From Plumapathes pennacea (Eukaryota > Cnidaria > Anthozoa > Antipatharia > Myriopathidae), in assembly GCA_964036295.1 (NCBI GenBank), contig OZ038468.1, forward strand, positions 1,053,501 through 1,117,500: a stretch of 64,000 nucleotides of DNA, in the 5' to 3' direction. Made by a program: the position numbers and the translations under genes. Below are positions 1-10,842 of the stretch, one piece after another (the stretch's first letter is position 1; each line of letters opens with the position of its first letter). The notes under the pieces were generated by a model. That model had not been told where the DNA came from, did no database searches, and saw only the letters and a program-made list of their open reading frames with translations.

Positions 1-1343
1 TCTTTTTCACCTGAACCGTCTTAGTCTCTGAATAAGAAAACAGGTGAATCAAACATATTAGTTCCTGCTCTTCCAAACAGTAATTATTTATTGGTCCCTT
101 TACTGCTGGCTATAAATGGTCATGTGGTACGGCTGATGCCCCTAAAATCACTTCTCTCTAACAAAAAATGAAAGTCTAAATAAACATTTTTCCATGCCTT
201 CATTTCATTGCACAGTTTCACTCCAAAGAGTGATCAACTTCAGTGATCATTTAACACAATGCAATTTTCCCTCCAACCTGTCTCGCAATGCTGACGGCAG
301 CATTAGGAGACACATTGCAAAGTTCAACACCTTGCAAAAAAACCTCACAATGTTGCAAAAAGTAGAAGACTGTTCAACTCATTTGCAATTCGACTCACAA
401 TTTTCATTGTATTACAAGTTCCAATGAAATGTCACTTATGCAGTTTCTTCTGCAACTTGTCTCATAATGGTGTGATAAAATATCTTAATTAGTGTCTCAC
501 CAACTGAACCATAGAGTAAGGAGAATTTGACTTTTGATACCTTAGGTGAATGCTGATAAACCTAAAAATTCTCACTACATCACTCATACATTTTCTTATA
601 ACAGGTTGGGAGAATCTGCTATATCTTTGCTAGACAACATATAGTACAGGGATATGTCTATAAAAAAGGGTCAATAAAGGCTACTTAATGCAGACAATTT
701 CCGTTGATGCACATTTGTTTTAATTGATAAACAGACTGAAATGATTTAAAGACAATAAAGCTCATTCATACAGGTTTGCGGATATTGAATAATGGGGCCT
801 GTAAAAGTGATATTTTCACACATACTGTACAATAACTTGTAATGTGAACATTTCTCCGTAAAAACATACCGCTCACTGAAAATCGTCTTCAAACATACTT
901 ATACCCAGCTTGCTAAGAAATCATTATAACGCAGGAAACGAACAAGGAATGACCCGGGAAATAAACAACCACATTACACGTGATCCAAAATTACATGAGT
1001 GTTTGCGAATCGGTTTTAAACACTAACCATTTGGTTTATCTTTCTTTTCCTCATCCTCGTCATCATCCCAGTTGTCCTGTTTGAATTGATAAAAAGAATG
1101 AACGTTAAACTCTTTCCGATCGCACGCAAATAGTATTGCAACTTTAAAAAAAGCGTGAGAAATTGAAAGCATACTTTCACGTCATCATCTTCGTCCTCTC
1201 CCTCCCATTTATCAGTGTTTTGATTGCTCTTAAAACCTTCAGGTTCGAAGTCTTCGGCGTCTGTAAGAAATCGGGGACACTATAAAGCAAAGAACTTAAA
1301 ATAAAGACACAAAACCGACTTCACATTTACCCCAATCCGCCAT
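1..1343 (-). CDS. EIF3J: Eukaryotic translation initiation factor 3 subunit J, 5' part (partial)
   Basis: eIF3j is the loosely bound eIF3 subunit that helps seat the complex on the 40S decoding centre in the cytoplasm. Four coding exons can be read on the minus strand: 1331-1343, 1175-1260, 1028-1076 and 1-27, the last cut by the window edge. The start is the ATG at 1343. All introns are GT-AG and the joined frame stays open. The protein begins MADWDAEDFEPEGF, followed by DKWEGEDEDDDVKDNWDDD and a lysine-rich stretch. The acidic WEGEDED...KDNWDDD block is the family's N-terminal signature. The remaining helical C-terminal part lies left of the window. I see no frameshift. The very short first coding exon (13 nt) is easy for gene finders to miss. 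Identification is firm; the last exon boundary rests on frame agreement only. Confidence 0.9.
505..625. repeat. Partial copy of the TTTCACTCCCAAG MITE family, in EIF3J intron 3
   Basis: The words AAGGAGAA, TTGACTTTTGATACCTT and CACTACATCACTCATAC, then GGTTGGGAGAATCTGC, recur in copies at 24230-24440 and 63366-63532. This copy lacks the clear terminal inverted repeat and lies in the EIF3J intron between 27 and 1028. Confidence 0.6.
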
Positions 1344-1400
1344 CTTGAATCACCTTTCACACATGCGCATTGGGCGGGGGCCGAAAAGATTGCGCAATTG
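1344..1400 (-). promoter_or_regulatory. Probable CpG-type core promoter of EIF3J
   Basis: Directly upstream of the EIF3J start there is a GC box (GGGCGGGGG near 1371-1379) and an NRF1-like ACATGCGCATT. The initiator region reads CAAGATGGCGG, the usual arrangement for a housekeeping gene. No TATA box is visible. This is inference from motifs. Confidence 0.45.
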
Positions 1401-2673
1401 ACCGCACAGAATCCCTCCGGGGAGGTGACAGTAACAGAAATGCTAAATACAGTCTTACTTATTTCTTTTTGTGTTGAATACGTTTTTAAGTTTAAGGATT
1501 TGACTGCTGAGCAGCAAACTTTCTGCACCCCTCCCCATAAAAGTATGCCATTCATCTTTGAAGGTCTTTGAATAAAAATAAACTCCACCACTCCCTCCCC
1601 TCCCCACCAAAAATAAACAAATAATGATGAGTAAGCTCCTAAAATTTCACAGGATGTAGAACAATAAGGCACCCAAGGGTTTCATTCTTTTTGGTAACAT
1701 GATCAAAGAAAACATCACAACCATCCACTATGCATTTGTGTTGCTTCCAAGGTTGATGGACATTTTGTAGTACTATTATCCATTGTGCCTCACCCAAGGT
1801 TTCTTATTGCTTTGGTCTTATGTGCACCTCTTTGTAGTCTCTGTCTCCTAATGAGTATATGGTAATAATTACTTACCTAGTTTGCCCTTCAAAGCCCATA
1901 GCAAACAGCTTCAATTTAAATTTGCCATTTGCCCTGTAGGGTGGTTGAGGCTGTATTTTTTTATTGTGTAGTACAAGAAGTCAATTGAATTAATCTTGAG
2001 TGCATTATTACAAGTCTTTTCCAAACATTCTCACAAGAAAAGTGCAAGCCTTTTCTTCAGTGATGTTCATTAGACCTTAACAATGTGGATATCTTCCAGA
2101 CTTGAAAATGAGACAAAATATAACCTGATCAAATTTAGGAGTTATCATAAACTCAAACATCCCATGTGATCAACCTTTGATAATAATAATAATAATAAAA
2201 AAGATCAATCCTTCAATAATATAATTCCAGTCAGTTTCTAAAGTAAAACCAAGGTATTTGATATCGTGTAACCAAGATACACATGTTCGTATATTACCAT
2301 GACTGTTGTTTATTTTTTACTGATAGTAACTACCCCATTATAACTTTTGAATAAATTTCGATCTATTCAAATACAAAACCACAATAACACCACATTTGAA
2401 GCATATAAATTCTTTCAAATAGAACGTTAACATTTATTTTAAACTGAGAAGTTCAACATGCCACATCTGGAGACAGCAACGGCTTGTAACAGTAAACCAC
2501 GACTCATGTTCTCCAAAAGTAAATACGAAGAAGCTCCCATTTTGTGATTGATAAAATCACCAGTTCATCCCACACGAGGCCAACATCAACAACATCAAAA
2601 TCAAAATCGCTACGACAGCAAATTTCTGGCGCTAAACCCAATAAAAAAACAGCTCCTGGACGCTGAGGTGTGG
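1401..2673. other. Intergenic stretch without recognised gene
   Basis: A/T-rich DNA between the EIF3J promoter and the 3' end of the NUPR1-like gene. It contains a short (TAA)n run near 2180-2200. Open frames here are short, lack splice-flanked structure and resemble nothing I know. Confidence 0.5.
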
Positions 2674-2871
2674 TTATTTCTCCTTCTGTTGCTTTATATT
2701 CGCTTCCTTCCGCTTGTCCTCAGCGTGTTGTATATTTTCCGCCGCTTTTCGTTCGCCATGTCCCGCTGCTTGTGAGTGCTTGGCAGGGCCTGCTTTGCCT
2801 TTTCCCTTTCGGTTACTGCCGTGTACAGTCTCGTCGTAGTTGTACTCGTCGTATTCATCTTTTCCCTCCAT
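2674..2871 (-). CDS. NUPR1-like small basic nuclear protein, 65 aa
   Basis: A single intact 65-residue frame from ATG at 2871 to TAA at 2674, with no intron inside the coding part. It starts MEGKDEYDEYNYDET, an acidic tyrosine-rich segment. A basic patch NRKGKGK follows, then a conserved-looking GHGERK and a lysine-rich amphipathic tail. This order (acidic D/E-Y segment, R-K-G-K patch, GHxRK, basic helix) is that of the NUPR1/p8 family, HMGA-like stress-response chromatin cofactors of about 60-80 residues in the nucleus. The family is short and weakly conserved, so the call rests on motif order. Alternatively it is an unrelated charged microprotein. It sits between EIF3J and an unrecognised membrane-protein gene, all on the same strand. 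Confidence 0.6.
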   Translation of the reverse strand: MEGKDEYDEYNYDETVHGSNRKGKGKAGPAKHSQAAGHGERKAAENIQHAEDKRKEANIKQQKEK

Positions 2872-3762
2872 AATAAACTAAATTCTTTGCTCCGTTTATC
2901 ACCACAACTTTCTCTTTCTTAGCTGTACGTGGCACACCGCTCACTTTGAACAACGGTCAGGAGTCTGGAAACAAGTCATCGCGTGACATGACTTGTTCGT
3001 CGCGTTACATGTCACGTTAAACGCTAGCGCTGGACATAAGTCCCGCAGGCACATATAGTGCAAAATTATCAAAAGCAACACCGCAGCAAAACGCCTGCGC
3101 ATGCGTTGGTGATTTTAGTTTCGGTGGATTTTCCCAGGGATAATTCCGCAACAGACGAACGCATTTTGCAGCTGCAAACAATCAGCGGTAAAAAACACGA
3201 GCATGAATGTGCAGGATCAGTATATTTAAACTATTATAGATTTGGGGGAGAGATTCAAGTCTAGAATTTTCTGCCCAACAAACAGAAAGGGGATGTCACT
3301 TGATATTCTCAAAGTAAAAGTTTGTTGAAATGTTAAACAGAAACTAGCATCACAACAAGGCATCATTCACCATCACCAGCCACATGCATTCACTAATTTA
3401 TTATTCACCATCATTGGTATATAATAAAATGATAATAATAAGTTAATCTTTGTATATTTTACATCCTGGAACAAGACTTCTTTTTATATACATGTAAATT
3501 GCCAACATTTGCAGGAATTTAGATACAATACAGCAACAGTGCTGTCAATTTCACAAAATTTAGGTCGATAATTGAATTATATCTAAAAAATCTCTAAATG
3601 TAAAGTTTTCTAAAAATGTCAAGCAAAGCAACAAGAATTATTCATCTGAATGATCATCAGCATAGAGCTGTTTTCCAATGACCATACAAGTAATCAAGTG
3701 ATTGCTCAAATTGACTTTGCATTTGGTACACTTTCCAAAAAAATTGGTCAAATAAAAGTTCA
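2872..3762. other. Intergenic stretch with a dispersed CpG-rich repeat
   Basis: Near 3065-3145 the sequence GCAACACCGC, then AAAACGCCTGCGCATGCGTTG and GTGGATTTTCCCAGGG, is repeated in variant form near 10915-10950 and 28340-28400, so it is a dispersed repeat and not a private promoter. The rest is A/T-rich and holds no gene I can support. Confidence 0.5.
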
Positions 3763-6700
3763 CTAAACAGCAGCAATCTTGGTCAATAGAGCAAAAACAT
3801 TGATTGTATTATTCTCCACACAAGAAAGCAATATTGTTTTCAGTCTTTTCACATTGTTCATTGGTTTCTTCTTCATCAAAAGACAATACAGCTTAATGCC
3901 TTGGCTCGAGTTGGTGATCAGAAGTAGTTCTTGTCTTGTGGCTGTCTGACAGTGTAAATACATTTTGTCTTTCCATTCTTGCACAAAGCTCCCTAAAAGG
4001 GGGATGACGGACATTGCATTAAGGCACAAACATCAAATGTAAAAAACTTTCTCACACTAACAGTTAACTTCTAAAGTTTTCCTTATTAGGTTACTGTACC
4101 TCAAACAACTTTTTGTACATAATATTATTACTCACACTAGCTAAGTTGTTTATGCATAAATATTATACATTGCAACCAAATATCAAAATATATGACAATC
4201 TATGGCTATGATATGCAAAATATCAAACAATTGCCTCCCTCTTGTTTTTTGAATTATTTTTACAATTTATTACTTTTTCTCATGTTTTTTTTTTAATCTG
4301 TCTGTTTGTTGCTTCTCTATGATATATAACTAACTGAACTGTACAGTTTATGCAAAACTAACAAAGTCTAATTTACCTGGAAACATGATCACAGTGCACA
4401 GTATGACAATCCCAGCTAGTAGAATGCAGAGGGGTAATATGCACTTGTCCACACTCCCAAGCTTGTACTTGCTCTTTACCAAGATGTACTGGAAGGTGAG
4501 CCAGCCTAATTCCACCTCAAAAGCCCAGTGCAAATCCTGGGATCTGCCTTTCAACAACAACAACAACAACAACAAACAAAATACAAAAACAAAATACATT
4601 ACCAGTAATAGAAACCTGAAGAACTCACTTAAACTTTCAAAAATGAGATTTGGGACATGGACTGATCACTGAATATTAGCAATTTATTTATTTTTTCTAC
4701 CAGATGTGATCTTGTAGTTAATTTTGTTTCAATTATAATATCACCCACCTGATACAAAACTCCTGGAAAGTAGGACATCACTGCAGCCTTGTCAAATAAA
4801 TTATGCCAAGTAAACAACTGTTTTAAACACTCTGAAGTCTGTGGAATAACATAGTAGACTCAGTCAAGTGAATTTTTGTGAGGTACGTCTTGGTATATAA
4901 CAAACTATGTACAACTTCAAAACTTGGCACATAAGGTATTTTCATGATTAACATCACCCACCTGATACAAAACTCCAGGAAAGTAGGAAGTCACTGCAGC
5001 CATGTGCTCAGGAAATTACTGCTTGAAAAACTCTGAAGGCTGTGGAATAAAATAATGGACTAGTCAAGTGGATTTTATGGGTACACTGGTATTCAACAAA
5101 CTATGTGGGGTACATGCAAAGACCTCAACAGAAATTTAAGAGCCCCATGGGTACCACCCTTCTCAGCATGCATTAACAATCTATCAAATCTATCAGAGAT
5201 CCATTACAGTCCTCAGCAAACAGGCCTACCAACTCTGAAAGTGACTTAGTTCACAACTCAACCCCCTGATTTTTTCTTTTTTGGGTGGGGGTGTGCCACC
5301 CGGGACTGAAAACCCTTACCCTATTTCAGACCATAATTTGTAATTTTTGACCATATTTCAGACCAAAAAATGCAATTTTCAGCCCTATTTCAGACCAAAA
5401 TTAGCAATTTTCGACCCTATTTCAGACCAAAAAATGCAATTTTCAGCCCTATTTCAGACCAAAATTAGCAATTTTCGACCCTATTTCAGACCAAATAACA
5501 AGTCTCCAACCTATTCCAGACTAAAGGTTAAAATTGATACCCTATTTCAGACTAAAATGCTAAAAATGATACCCTTTGGGGTGGCACATACCTATATGGA
5601 AGTATCACTCCCCCCCCCCCCCCCTCTCACCCTTGGGCCATGCCCAATATTCTGCCTGGCCCCGAAGCATACTGAAGATGCGAATTTTGGGTGACGGTAG
5701 TTTGAAATTTAGACTTACCTTCCTTCCACAAGTTCCTTTCTTTACTTCAACCATCATCTGAAGGGCAAGGCCAACACAGCTTTCAACAGCGTCTCTGTTT
5801 AAATAGAAATTCTCTCTTTTGGGAACTTGTCCCTTATTTATTCATTCCTTCAATTTATTTAACTTAGTAATTAATTTATTCATTATATGAATAATTAATC
5901 AATTTATTTAATAAATTAATTTATTCATTATATGAATAATTAATCAATTCATTTATTCATTATATGAATAAATGAATAATTAAATAAATGCATGCATGAA
6001 TAAATCAATTCTGACTGGCCCAATGGAATTATGGGTGTATGGTAATTTGAAATTTGGATTTGAATAAATCAATTCATTCACTTATACATTATTTAATCAT
6101 TCATTTATTCTTTTGTTCATTTTATTGTTTATTCTTTTGTTCATTTCTTTACTTGTTGTTCTTTATTCCTTTATTCATACATTAAAGAATAAAATAAATA
6201 AATAAATAAAATAAAATAAATAAGTTTCATTCATTGGGTGTGTTAGGTTAGGTTATGGCGCCATGGTTAGGGTCAAGTAGTGTTAGGGTCAGCGTTACGG
6301 TTACTTAGGGTTATGGTTATGGGTTAGGAATGGGGCATCCTGTCGGGGGAGGGGGCCTGGGATGGTGGAAGTACACCAAGGGAGGTGACGGTTGCACAAC
6401 CACGTTCACGGTCATCCCAGGCCCCCTCTCCCACCCCTCCCCTCAAATCCCATCCCTCCCAAATCACCTGTACAATCCAGTCCCTATCCACCTACCCTAC
6501 GACCAACAGCCAACCCCACTGAAGGAGGAAGAATGCAGATGAATATCAGTGAGGAGATAGACAGGAAGAGAGTCAAAACAGGGCCCTGAGGGGGCCGTGG
6601 GTGCATTGCCTCCCCTCTGATGAGTTGTAGGAGTAAGATGAGAAAGTTAGGGCTAGAATGGGGAGAATTGGCCAAAGCAGTGGTACGCATAACAACCCTC

Positions 6701-8681
6701 TCGACAAGTTAAATGGGTGGACCACCCCTCGGCGACGAGATCTGGAGCTGCAAGTAGTCCTTTGTAGAGGATGGCACCCTCCATCCGGAGTACAAGCAAA
6801 TGCGACTTGGCGGCAGAGACCCCTCAAACAGAGGTGCCATCAATGTCGTTGAGGTCTATGTTGCCTGTAAGCCGACCAGTCTCGAGTCACCTGCCCATTC
6901 TTCTCATTTTGAGGATTGAAATGCGTACCACTGCTTTGGCCAATTCTCCCCATTCTAGTCCTAACTCTCCCACCTAACTCCTACAACTCACCAGAGGAAA
7001 AACAATGCGCCCACGGTCTCCTTAGAGTCCTGTTTCAAACCTCTTCCTGCCTATCCCTTTGCTAACATTCATCTGCACCCTTCCTCCTTCAGCAGAGTTG
7101 AATGATGATCATCATCAGGTTGATGGAAGGCACACAATGATCATACAGGGGACGAGGGACTTGAGGGGACTTAGAAGAACAGATATTCAGAAAGAGAAAA
7201 ATGGATGATAATATTGGAAGAGAGCCTGGAACAGCATGCTGGAGGAATGCCCACAACAGTCTGCAGGAAGTCAGCCCAGAAGAGTCTGTCTGCAACAGTC
7301 TGCAGGAATCAGCCCAGAAGAGTCTGTCCGCAACAGTCTGGAGGAAGTCAGCCTGGAACAGTCTGCAGTGGCTGGAGGAGAACATCTGACTATAGTACGA
7401 AGAACAGGAAACATGAGGTAAGAAAACAGTGTAAAACAATAGTATTGTAATGGATGAAAATTGAGCATGGGTACTTACGAAAATAGTATATAATAGGGGA
7501 GAATTATATTACATTTTTTTGCTGTCTATGATAAAGCACAACAACATTGATAGTGAAAAGAAAGATGCTAATTAGGTCACCTTAAACTATTATTTTATAC
7601 ACATCGTGCTACAGTATATTTAGAACCTACACATAAACAAGTTTACCAAATTGCTCATCTGAATTGGAAAACAGTTTCAATCACCAGAAAAAAAAAAAGA
7701 AAAAAGAAATGCACTGTATCACAAAATTATAAAAAAACGCACAATTTTGCATTTCAAGGAGTTAGAACTTCCACGGCAGTGAATCACAAGGATACTGCCT
7801 GCCCAGTGTCAAGCTGGATAAGGGACACAAGACATAAAAGCCCCAATAGGGTGCACAACCAACAGACACATGGATATCAACAAAACAACAAAGAGTGTAA
7901 GGCAATATAAAGCATGACCAACAAAACATAAATACCTAAATCAATAGGTACAGAAATAGATGAGAATAAGATAGAAAACCGGGAGGCGAAACAGAGTAAA
8001 AGATACCAGCAACGGAAGGAGAAGTGAAAATACAGCAGAAGAAATAAAAATCGATGTGACTGGGAGAACAACAAAACGAGAAAACTGCGAAAAAATATTT
8101 ATCAAAGATTGAGGTACGAAGGGAAAAACGAAATGATGCAAACTAATGCTACGAAGCGACCATAAAACAGGGGAAGCTGTACAGCCAGTGAAGTATGTAA
8201 AAAGCATTGCGAAAGGCAAAAGGAAACAAAATATATGGGGAAATAAGCTAGACCAGTACATAGAAAAACTAAAGATGCAGGAAATAACATGAGTGTGAAA
8301 CGAAGGGACATGCGACAACGGAGAAACGAAGGCCAAACAAATTAACATGAGGTGTGATCAAAGTGAAAAATGCGTTTCGCATAAGTGACACGAGAAGGAA
8401 ACTTGAACGCGCACATGGCCTGAGAAGGCGAGTTGGTTACGGGGAAAAACGACAAACAACAACGACAGAACCTAAAACTAAATTACCTGTAAAAGGGGGC
8501 TTCGTTTAGGCGTGGAGCCGGAGGCTTTGGGCCGCTTCAGTTGCGAGCGAGGTGGATGTTCCCGCCGAGGGGAGTTCGGAGAGCAGAGGCGTTGGGAAAC
8601 TGGAGGTTTCTGCTGGAAATCATTCCGAACTTGAGGAACCTTGAAAATCTTGTGAAGCAACAGCGAATTCACACTCTTCAT
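3763..8681 (-). CDS. Unrecognised six-exon gene, single-span membrane protein of about 258 aa
   Basis: Six minus-strand exons join in frame: 8487-8681 (ATG at 8681), 7479-7525, 5719-5794, 4749-4817, 4377-4536 and 3763-3992 (stop at 3763). All donors are GT and all acceptors AG. The sum is 777 nt, or 258 residues plus stop. The N-terminus (about 65 residues) is basic and Ser/Pro/Arg-rich, without a signal peptide. The middle carries DAVESCVGLALQ, FTWHNLFDKAAV and SYFPGVLYQ. A single clear hydrophobic span (CILPLCILLAGIVILC) falls near residues 165-180, and a Lys-rich helical tail follows. I do not recognise the family. The 47-nt second exon is supported only by its splice signals and by being the one piece that fixes the phase between neighbours. 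A decayed copy of the fourth exon lies beside it. Confidence 0.6.
4741..5080 (-). pseudogene. Tandem exon duplication, second copy with stop codon
   Basis: The block holding exon 4749-4817 is repeated about 207 bp to the right (about 4948-5080). Exon body, donor GTGGGTGAT and flanking CTCTGAAG...CTGTGGAATAA are conserved. In the right copy the equivalent first codon is TAA, and the 5' half of the exon no longer encodes TWHNLFDK, while AAVTSYFPGVLYQ remains. The right copy therefore looks like a dead duplicate exon, not a mutually exclusive alternative. Confidence 0.7.
5318..5572. repeat. 32-bp minisatellite (CCCTATTTCAGACCAAAA core)
   Basis: About eight units alternating between two subtypes, one with AAATGCAATTTTCAG and one with TTAGCAATTTTCGA, followed by TACCCTTTGGGGTGGCACATAC and a C run. 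The same core and the same trailing sequence occur at 31865-32090, so this is a mobile or dispersed repeat with an internal tandem array. It lies in an intron of the unrecognised membrane-protein gene. Confidence 0.8.
5830..6225. repeat. ATTCATTTATTC-type low-complexity A/T repeat
   Basis: Long irregular array of ATTTATTCATT and its complement ATGAATAAAT, including near-palindromic blocks around 5880-5990 that could form cruciforms, ending in (AAATA)n near 6185-6225. Confidence 0.85.
6236..6335. repeat. Degenerate TTAGGG-like tract
   Basis: TTAGGTTAGGTTATGG, GTTAGGGTCA, GTTAGGGTC, CTTAGGGTTATGG and GGGTTAGG occur within 100 bp. TTAGGG is the metazoan telomere repeat, but spacing is irregular. 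This is a degenerate interstitial tract or a chance G/T-rich simple repeat. Confidence 0.4.
6515..7100. repeat. Imperfect inverted repeat, arms about 170 bp
   Basis: Left arm about 6520-6692 (CTGAAGGAGGAAGAATGCAG, then GATAGACAGGAAGAG, GAGTTGTAGGAG, GAATGGGGAGAATTGGCC, AGTGGTACGCAT). It returns in reverse complement at about 6918-7095. The spacer of about 225 bp contains no coding signal. It is likely a fold-back element in an intron of the gene spanning 3763-8681. Confidence 0.75.
7245..7375. repeat. Short tandem repeat (CAACAGTCTGCAGGAAGTCAG)
   Basis: Three to four imperfect units of roughly 48 bp built from CAACAGTCTG, AGGAA, TCAGCC and CAGAAGAGTCTGTC. No coding role is inferred. Confidence 0.6.
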
Positions 8682-8760
8682 CCAAGATGGACGTTCCTTC
8701 AGCGAAGTCGTCAAAGTTCCCGCCCTGCTCGGTCTCGTCAGGAGAACGAGGCGACAACGA

Positions 8761-9059
8761 CACTGTGCATGCGCGGCCCAGGCAAGCTTTTTCCCGCGGA
8801 AACTGGCGCGGGTGTACGCTCCACTGAATCCCTTTGTATTTTTTAATTGTGTGGCGAAACACAGCTTCCGGCGGAGTTTTTTAAAAATGTTAAGAGGCAG
8901 AAGCAAAAGTTAAGCTACAAATTTTTAGAGTTTGCAGTTCAATAGTTTTTCTCTTCCTGAGCTTTTGCACCTACCACTTTCCTCCTTGCACCCGTGGTGA
9001 AAATTGCAAAACAAATTCGTCCTTGTCGGAGTGATTTCATCGCCATAGCGGCCGTTTAG
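8761..9059 (+). pseudogene. Inverted, decayed copy of promoter and first exon of the secreted-protein gene
   Basis: The plus strand here matches the reverse complement of 12378-12669: CACTGTGCATGCGCGGCC, CGCGGAAACT, CGCGGGTGTACGCTCCACTG, ACTTCCGGC-like, CTTTTGCACC, GGTGAAAATT and TCGCCATAGCGGC. In the other copy the last part encodes the first residues of a signal peptide. Here the ATG has been lost, a stop (TAG) follows the equivalent of AIAAV, and a minisatellite begins straight after. It lies just upstream of the first exon of the minus-strand gene at 8681, so it may now serve as that gene's promoter. Confidence 0.75.
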
Positions 9060-9160
9060 TACTGGGCCAGCTCGGTTGTTGGTCCCCATTCCCCCAAGGG
9101 TCTGAAGTTGCTGGTCCCTATTCCCCCAAGGGTCTGAGGTTGCTGGTCCCCATCATCCCG
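9060..9160 (-). repeat. Short block of 32-bp minisatellite, inverse to the array at 28.6 kb
   Basis: Two to three units of TGGTCCCCATTCCCCCAAG followed by GGTCTGAGGTTGC. The reverse complement is the unit of the large array at 28640-29155, so the same satellite family sits at two places 19 kb apart. Confidence 0.85.
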
Positions 9161-9161
9161 A

Positions 9162-9355
9162 CCTTCCTTAGCAGGATCCCATCCTTAGCAGGATCCCGAC
9201 CTTCCTTAGCAGGATCCCGACCTTCCTTAGCAGGATCCCGACCTTCCTTAGCAGGATCCCGACCTTCCTTAGCAGGATCCCGACCTTCCTTAGCAGGATC
9301 CCGACCTTCCTTAGCAGGATCCCGACCTTCCTTAGTAGGATCCCGACCATCCTTA
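9162..9355. repeat. 21-bp minisatellite, about 9 copies
   Basis: Near-perfect units of CTTAGCAGGATCCCGACCTTC, each with a BamHI-type GGATCC. Because 21 is a multiple of three, the frame stays open on both strands (LAGSRPS, and RKVGILL on the reverse). That is a property of the repeat and not evidence of a protein. Confidence 0.95.
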
Positions 9356-9597
9356 CATGTAGCAAGTTCTGCATGTTCACATTTACATCTGTTCTTTATT
9401 TATTTTATGCTTTCCCTCCCAATGTAAATACTTGCTTTCGGTGCTGAAGTGCCAAGCTTGTTTACTGGCTAAGAAGATTTAGCAAACTCATGTTGGAGTA
9501 ATATGGCTAAGAGCCAACGCCCAAAGCTGCTTTAATCGAATTAAATTTTCTCTGGAATATTTACAACAATTTTATAATATAAATTTTCTGTTGTAGG

Positions 9598-9848
9598 TTA
9601 CCATATCTAATGGGATGGCAAGGAGATAAGAAGACATTTTATTACATTGATACAACGGCAAGGTATGACTGACAAAAACAATCAGTGTTGTTTTGCATCT
9701 CAAAGTTCATGTAATTAGGGGTGTGGTAAGATCTTTAGGTTTCACCAGAAGCATACATGTATTAGAAAGTAAGGTGATATCTCTTGATATTTTCTTGTTT
9801 TCATTGTTTAGGTGTGTTGATGCATTTGATTATGACTTAGCATCTGGT
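9598..9848 (+). pseudogene. Regucalcin (SMP-30) fragment with frameshift
   Basis: Two plus-strand exons, about 9598-9662 and 9812-9840, with AG acceptors and GT donors. The first begins with VTISNG in one frame, then continues in another frame as WQGDKKTFYYIDT. The second gives CVDAFDYDLASG. Regucalcin, a soluble Ca2+-binding gluconolactonase-type beta-propeller, has the order ISNGL-W-...-FYYID-...-VDAFDYDLxTG at mid-protein, and the spacing from W to the final G matches. The shift between SNG and W breaks the frame, and no other regucalcin exon is seen on either side. I infer a truncated relic of a duplicated gene. Confidence 0.8.
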
Positions 9849-9859
9849 AAGTTATGTAA

Positions 9860-9970
9860 GTTATGGACCGGTAAAATTGACCAATCAGAACGTGCGTAAA
9901 ATCAATTTGCGGTCCGTACAGAAAAGTATGGACCGGTAAATTAACCAATCGTAGCGTGCGTAGTATCAGT
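9860..9970. repeat. Duplicated TATGGACCGGTAAA element
   Basis: TATGGACCGGTAAAATTGACC, then AATCAGAACGTGCGTA, is followed about 70 bp later by a second copy with AATTAACCAATCGTAGCGTGCGTA. It begins within or next to the donor of the regucalcin relic and may mark the insertion that truncated it. Confidence 0.55.
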
Positions 9971-10099
9971 GCCATTATCGCGCGATATATCAACCGCTGG
10001 AATACGATCGCGTGCATCGCCATGTGCTCAAAACAAGAGAAGATGGCGGCCTCTGATGCATCCTGTCGATAACCAGTTAAGCTAGCAGACCTCTCAAGC

Positions 10100-10730
10100 T
10101 CTTTCAACCGCTACAATATACTTCTTCAGCCTCACTTTAATCTTTTCTTCGGTGTAGGCCTTTTAAGAAAAGAATCCTCTTCAACTGATGAATGCTAAGT
10201 CTAATTCCGTGTATGATAAGAAGGAAGCAGGAAGCTAAGTATTTCTGAATAATCCAGTCCAAGATTAAATTAATTTTCGATCAAAGCTGAATTAATAAGG
10301 GGGCATGACAGGTACAATATAAGGTAAAATACACTACTATCGCCATCTTTTGAACCAATGTGGCTCAGAGCCCACGATCGCAGTCCAGTGGTTGATTTAT
10401 CGCGCAATAAATGATCAAAATATCTAATATAAATATGGGTCAAAAAATTGTGGTTTGTAAATGGCCCTTCAGAGCCACCGTACAAAACTCATGCTCAACC
10501 TCATGTCAATATTGAAGCTACGTACGAAATTCAAAACCAACGCATGTGCGTACGTTTTCCGCGGTTTTCCGGCCAACCTTGGTAAAGTCTGGGTACGAGA
10601 TTGATGCAGGCAACAATGTTGGTATAACGTGGGAAGCGAATTCTCACATAAGGATGGTTACCCCCTCCCGCAGTCTGATCATGTTGTCAGCGGTCGCCCC
10701 TCAACAGTAATAACTGACTGACAGAAGGGC
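10100..10730. other. No gene seen; dispersed repeat segment
   Basis: Mostly unassigned DNA. The part from about 10610 to 10710 (GGGAAGCGAATTC, AAGGATGGTTACCCCCTCCC, GCAGTCTGAT, GTCAGCGGTCGCCCC) is repeated at 28415-28490, so it belongs to a dispersed family. Confidence 0.6.
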
Positions 10731-10732
10731 AG

Positions 10733-10842
10733 TTAACAATTATTCGCCGAAGTGGAGGTGAATAGCGTTGGATATTTGCCGAGCCGTTTCGGCGAGGTAG
10801 TATCCACCGCTATTCACCGACTCTGAGGCGAATAATTGTTTT
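10733..10842. mobile_element. Hairpin MITE (AACAATTATTCGCC arms)
   Basis: AACAATTATTCGCC...GTGAATAGC...GGATA and its inverted partner TATCC...GCTATTCACC...GGCGAATAATTGTT enclose a GCCGAGCCGTTTCGGCGAG loop. A second copy lies at 21798-21905 with the same downstream TTTTAGTAT and AAGTTTAATAGCCAA, so the element extends past the hairpin to about 10905. Palindromes of this design are frequent in anthozoan genomes, as I recall. Confidence 0.8.

Noticed and set aside
6236..6335. True interstitial telomere
   Set aside because: TTAGGG words are few and irregularly spaced; not a perfect array.
8541..8846. Plus-strand frame opposite the first exon of the gene at 8681
   Set aside because: Shadow of the minus-strand exon and of the inverted promoter duplication.
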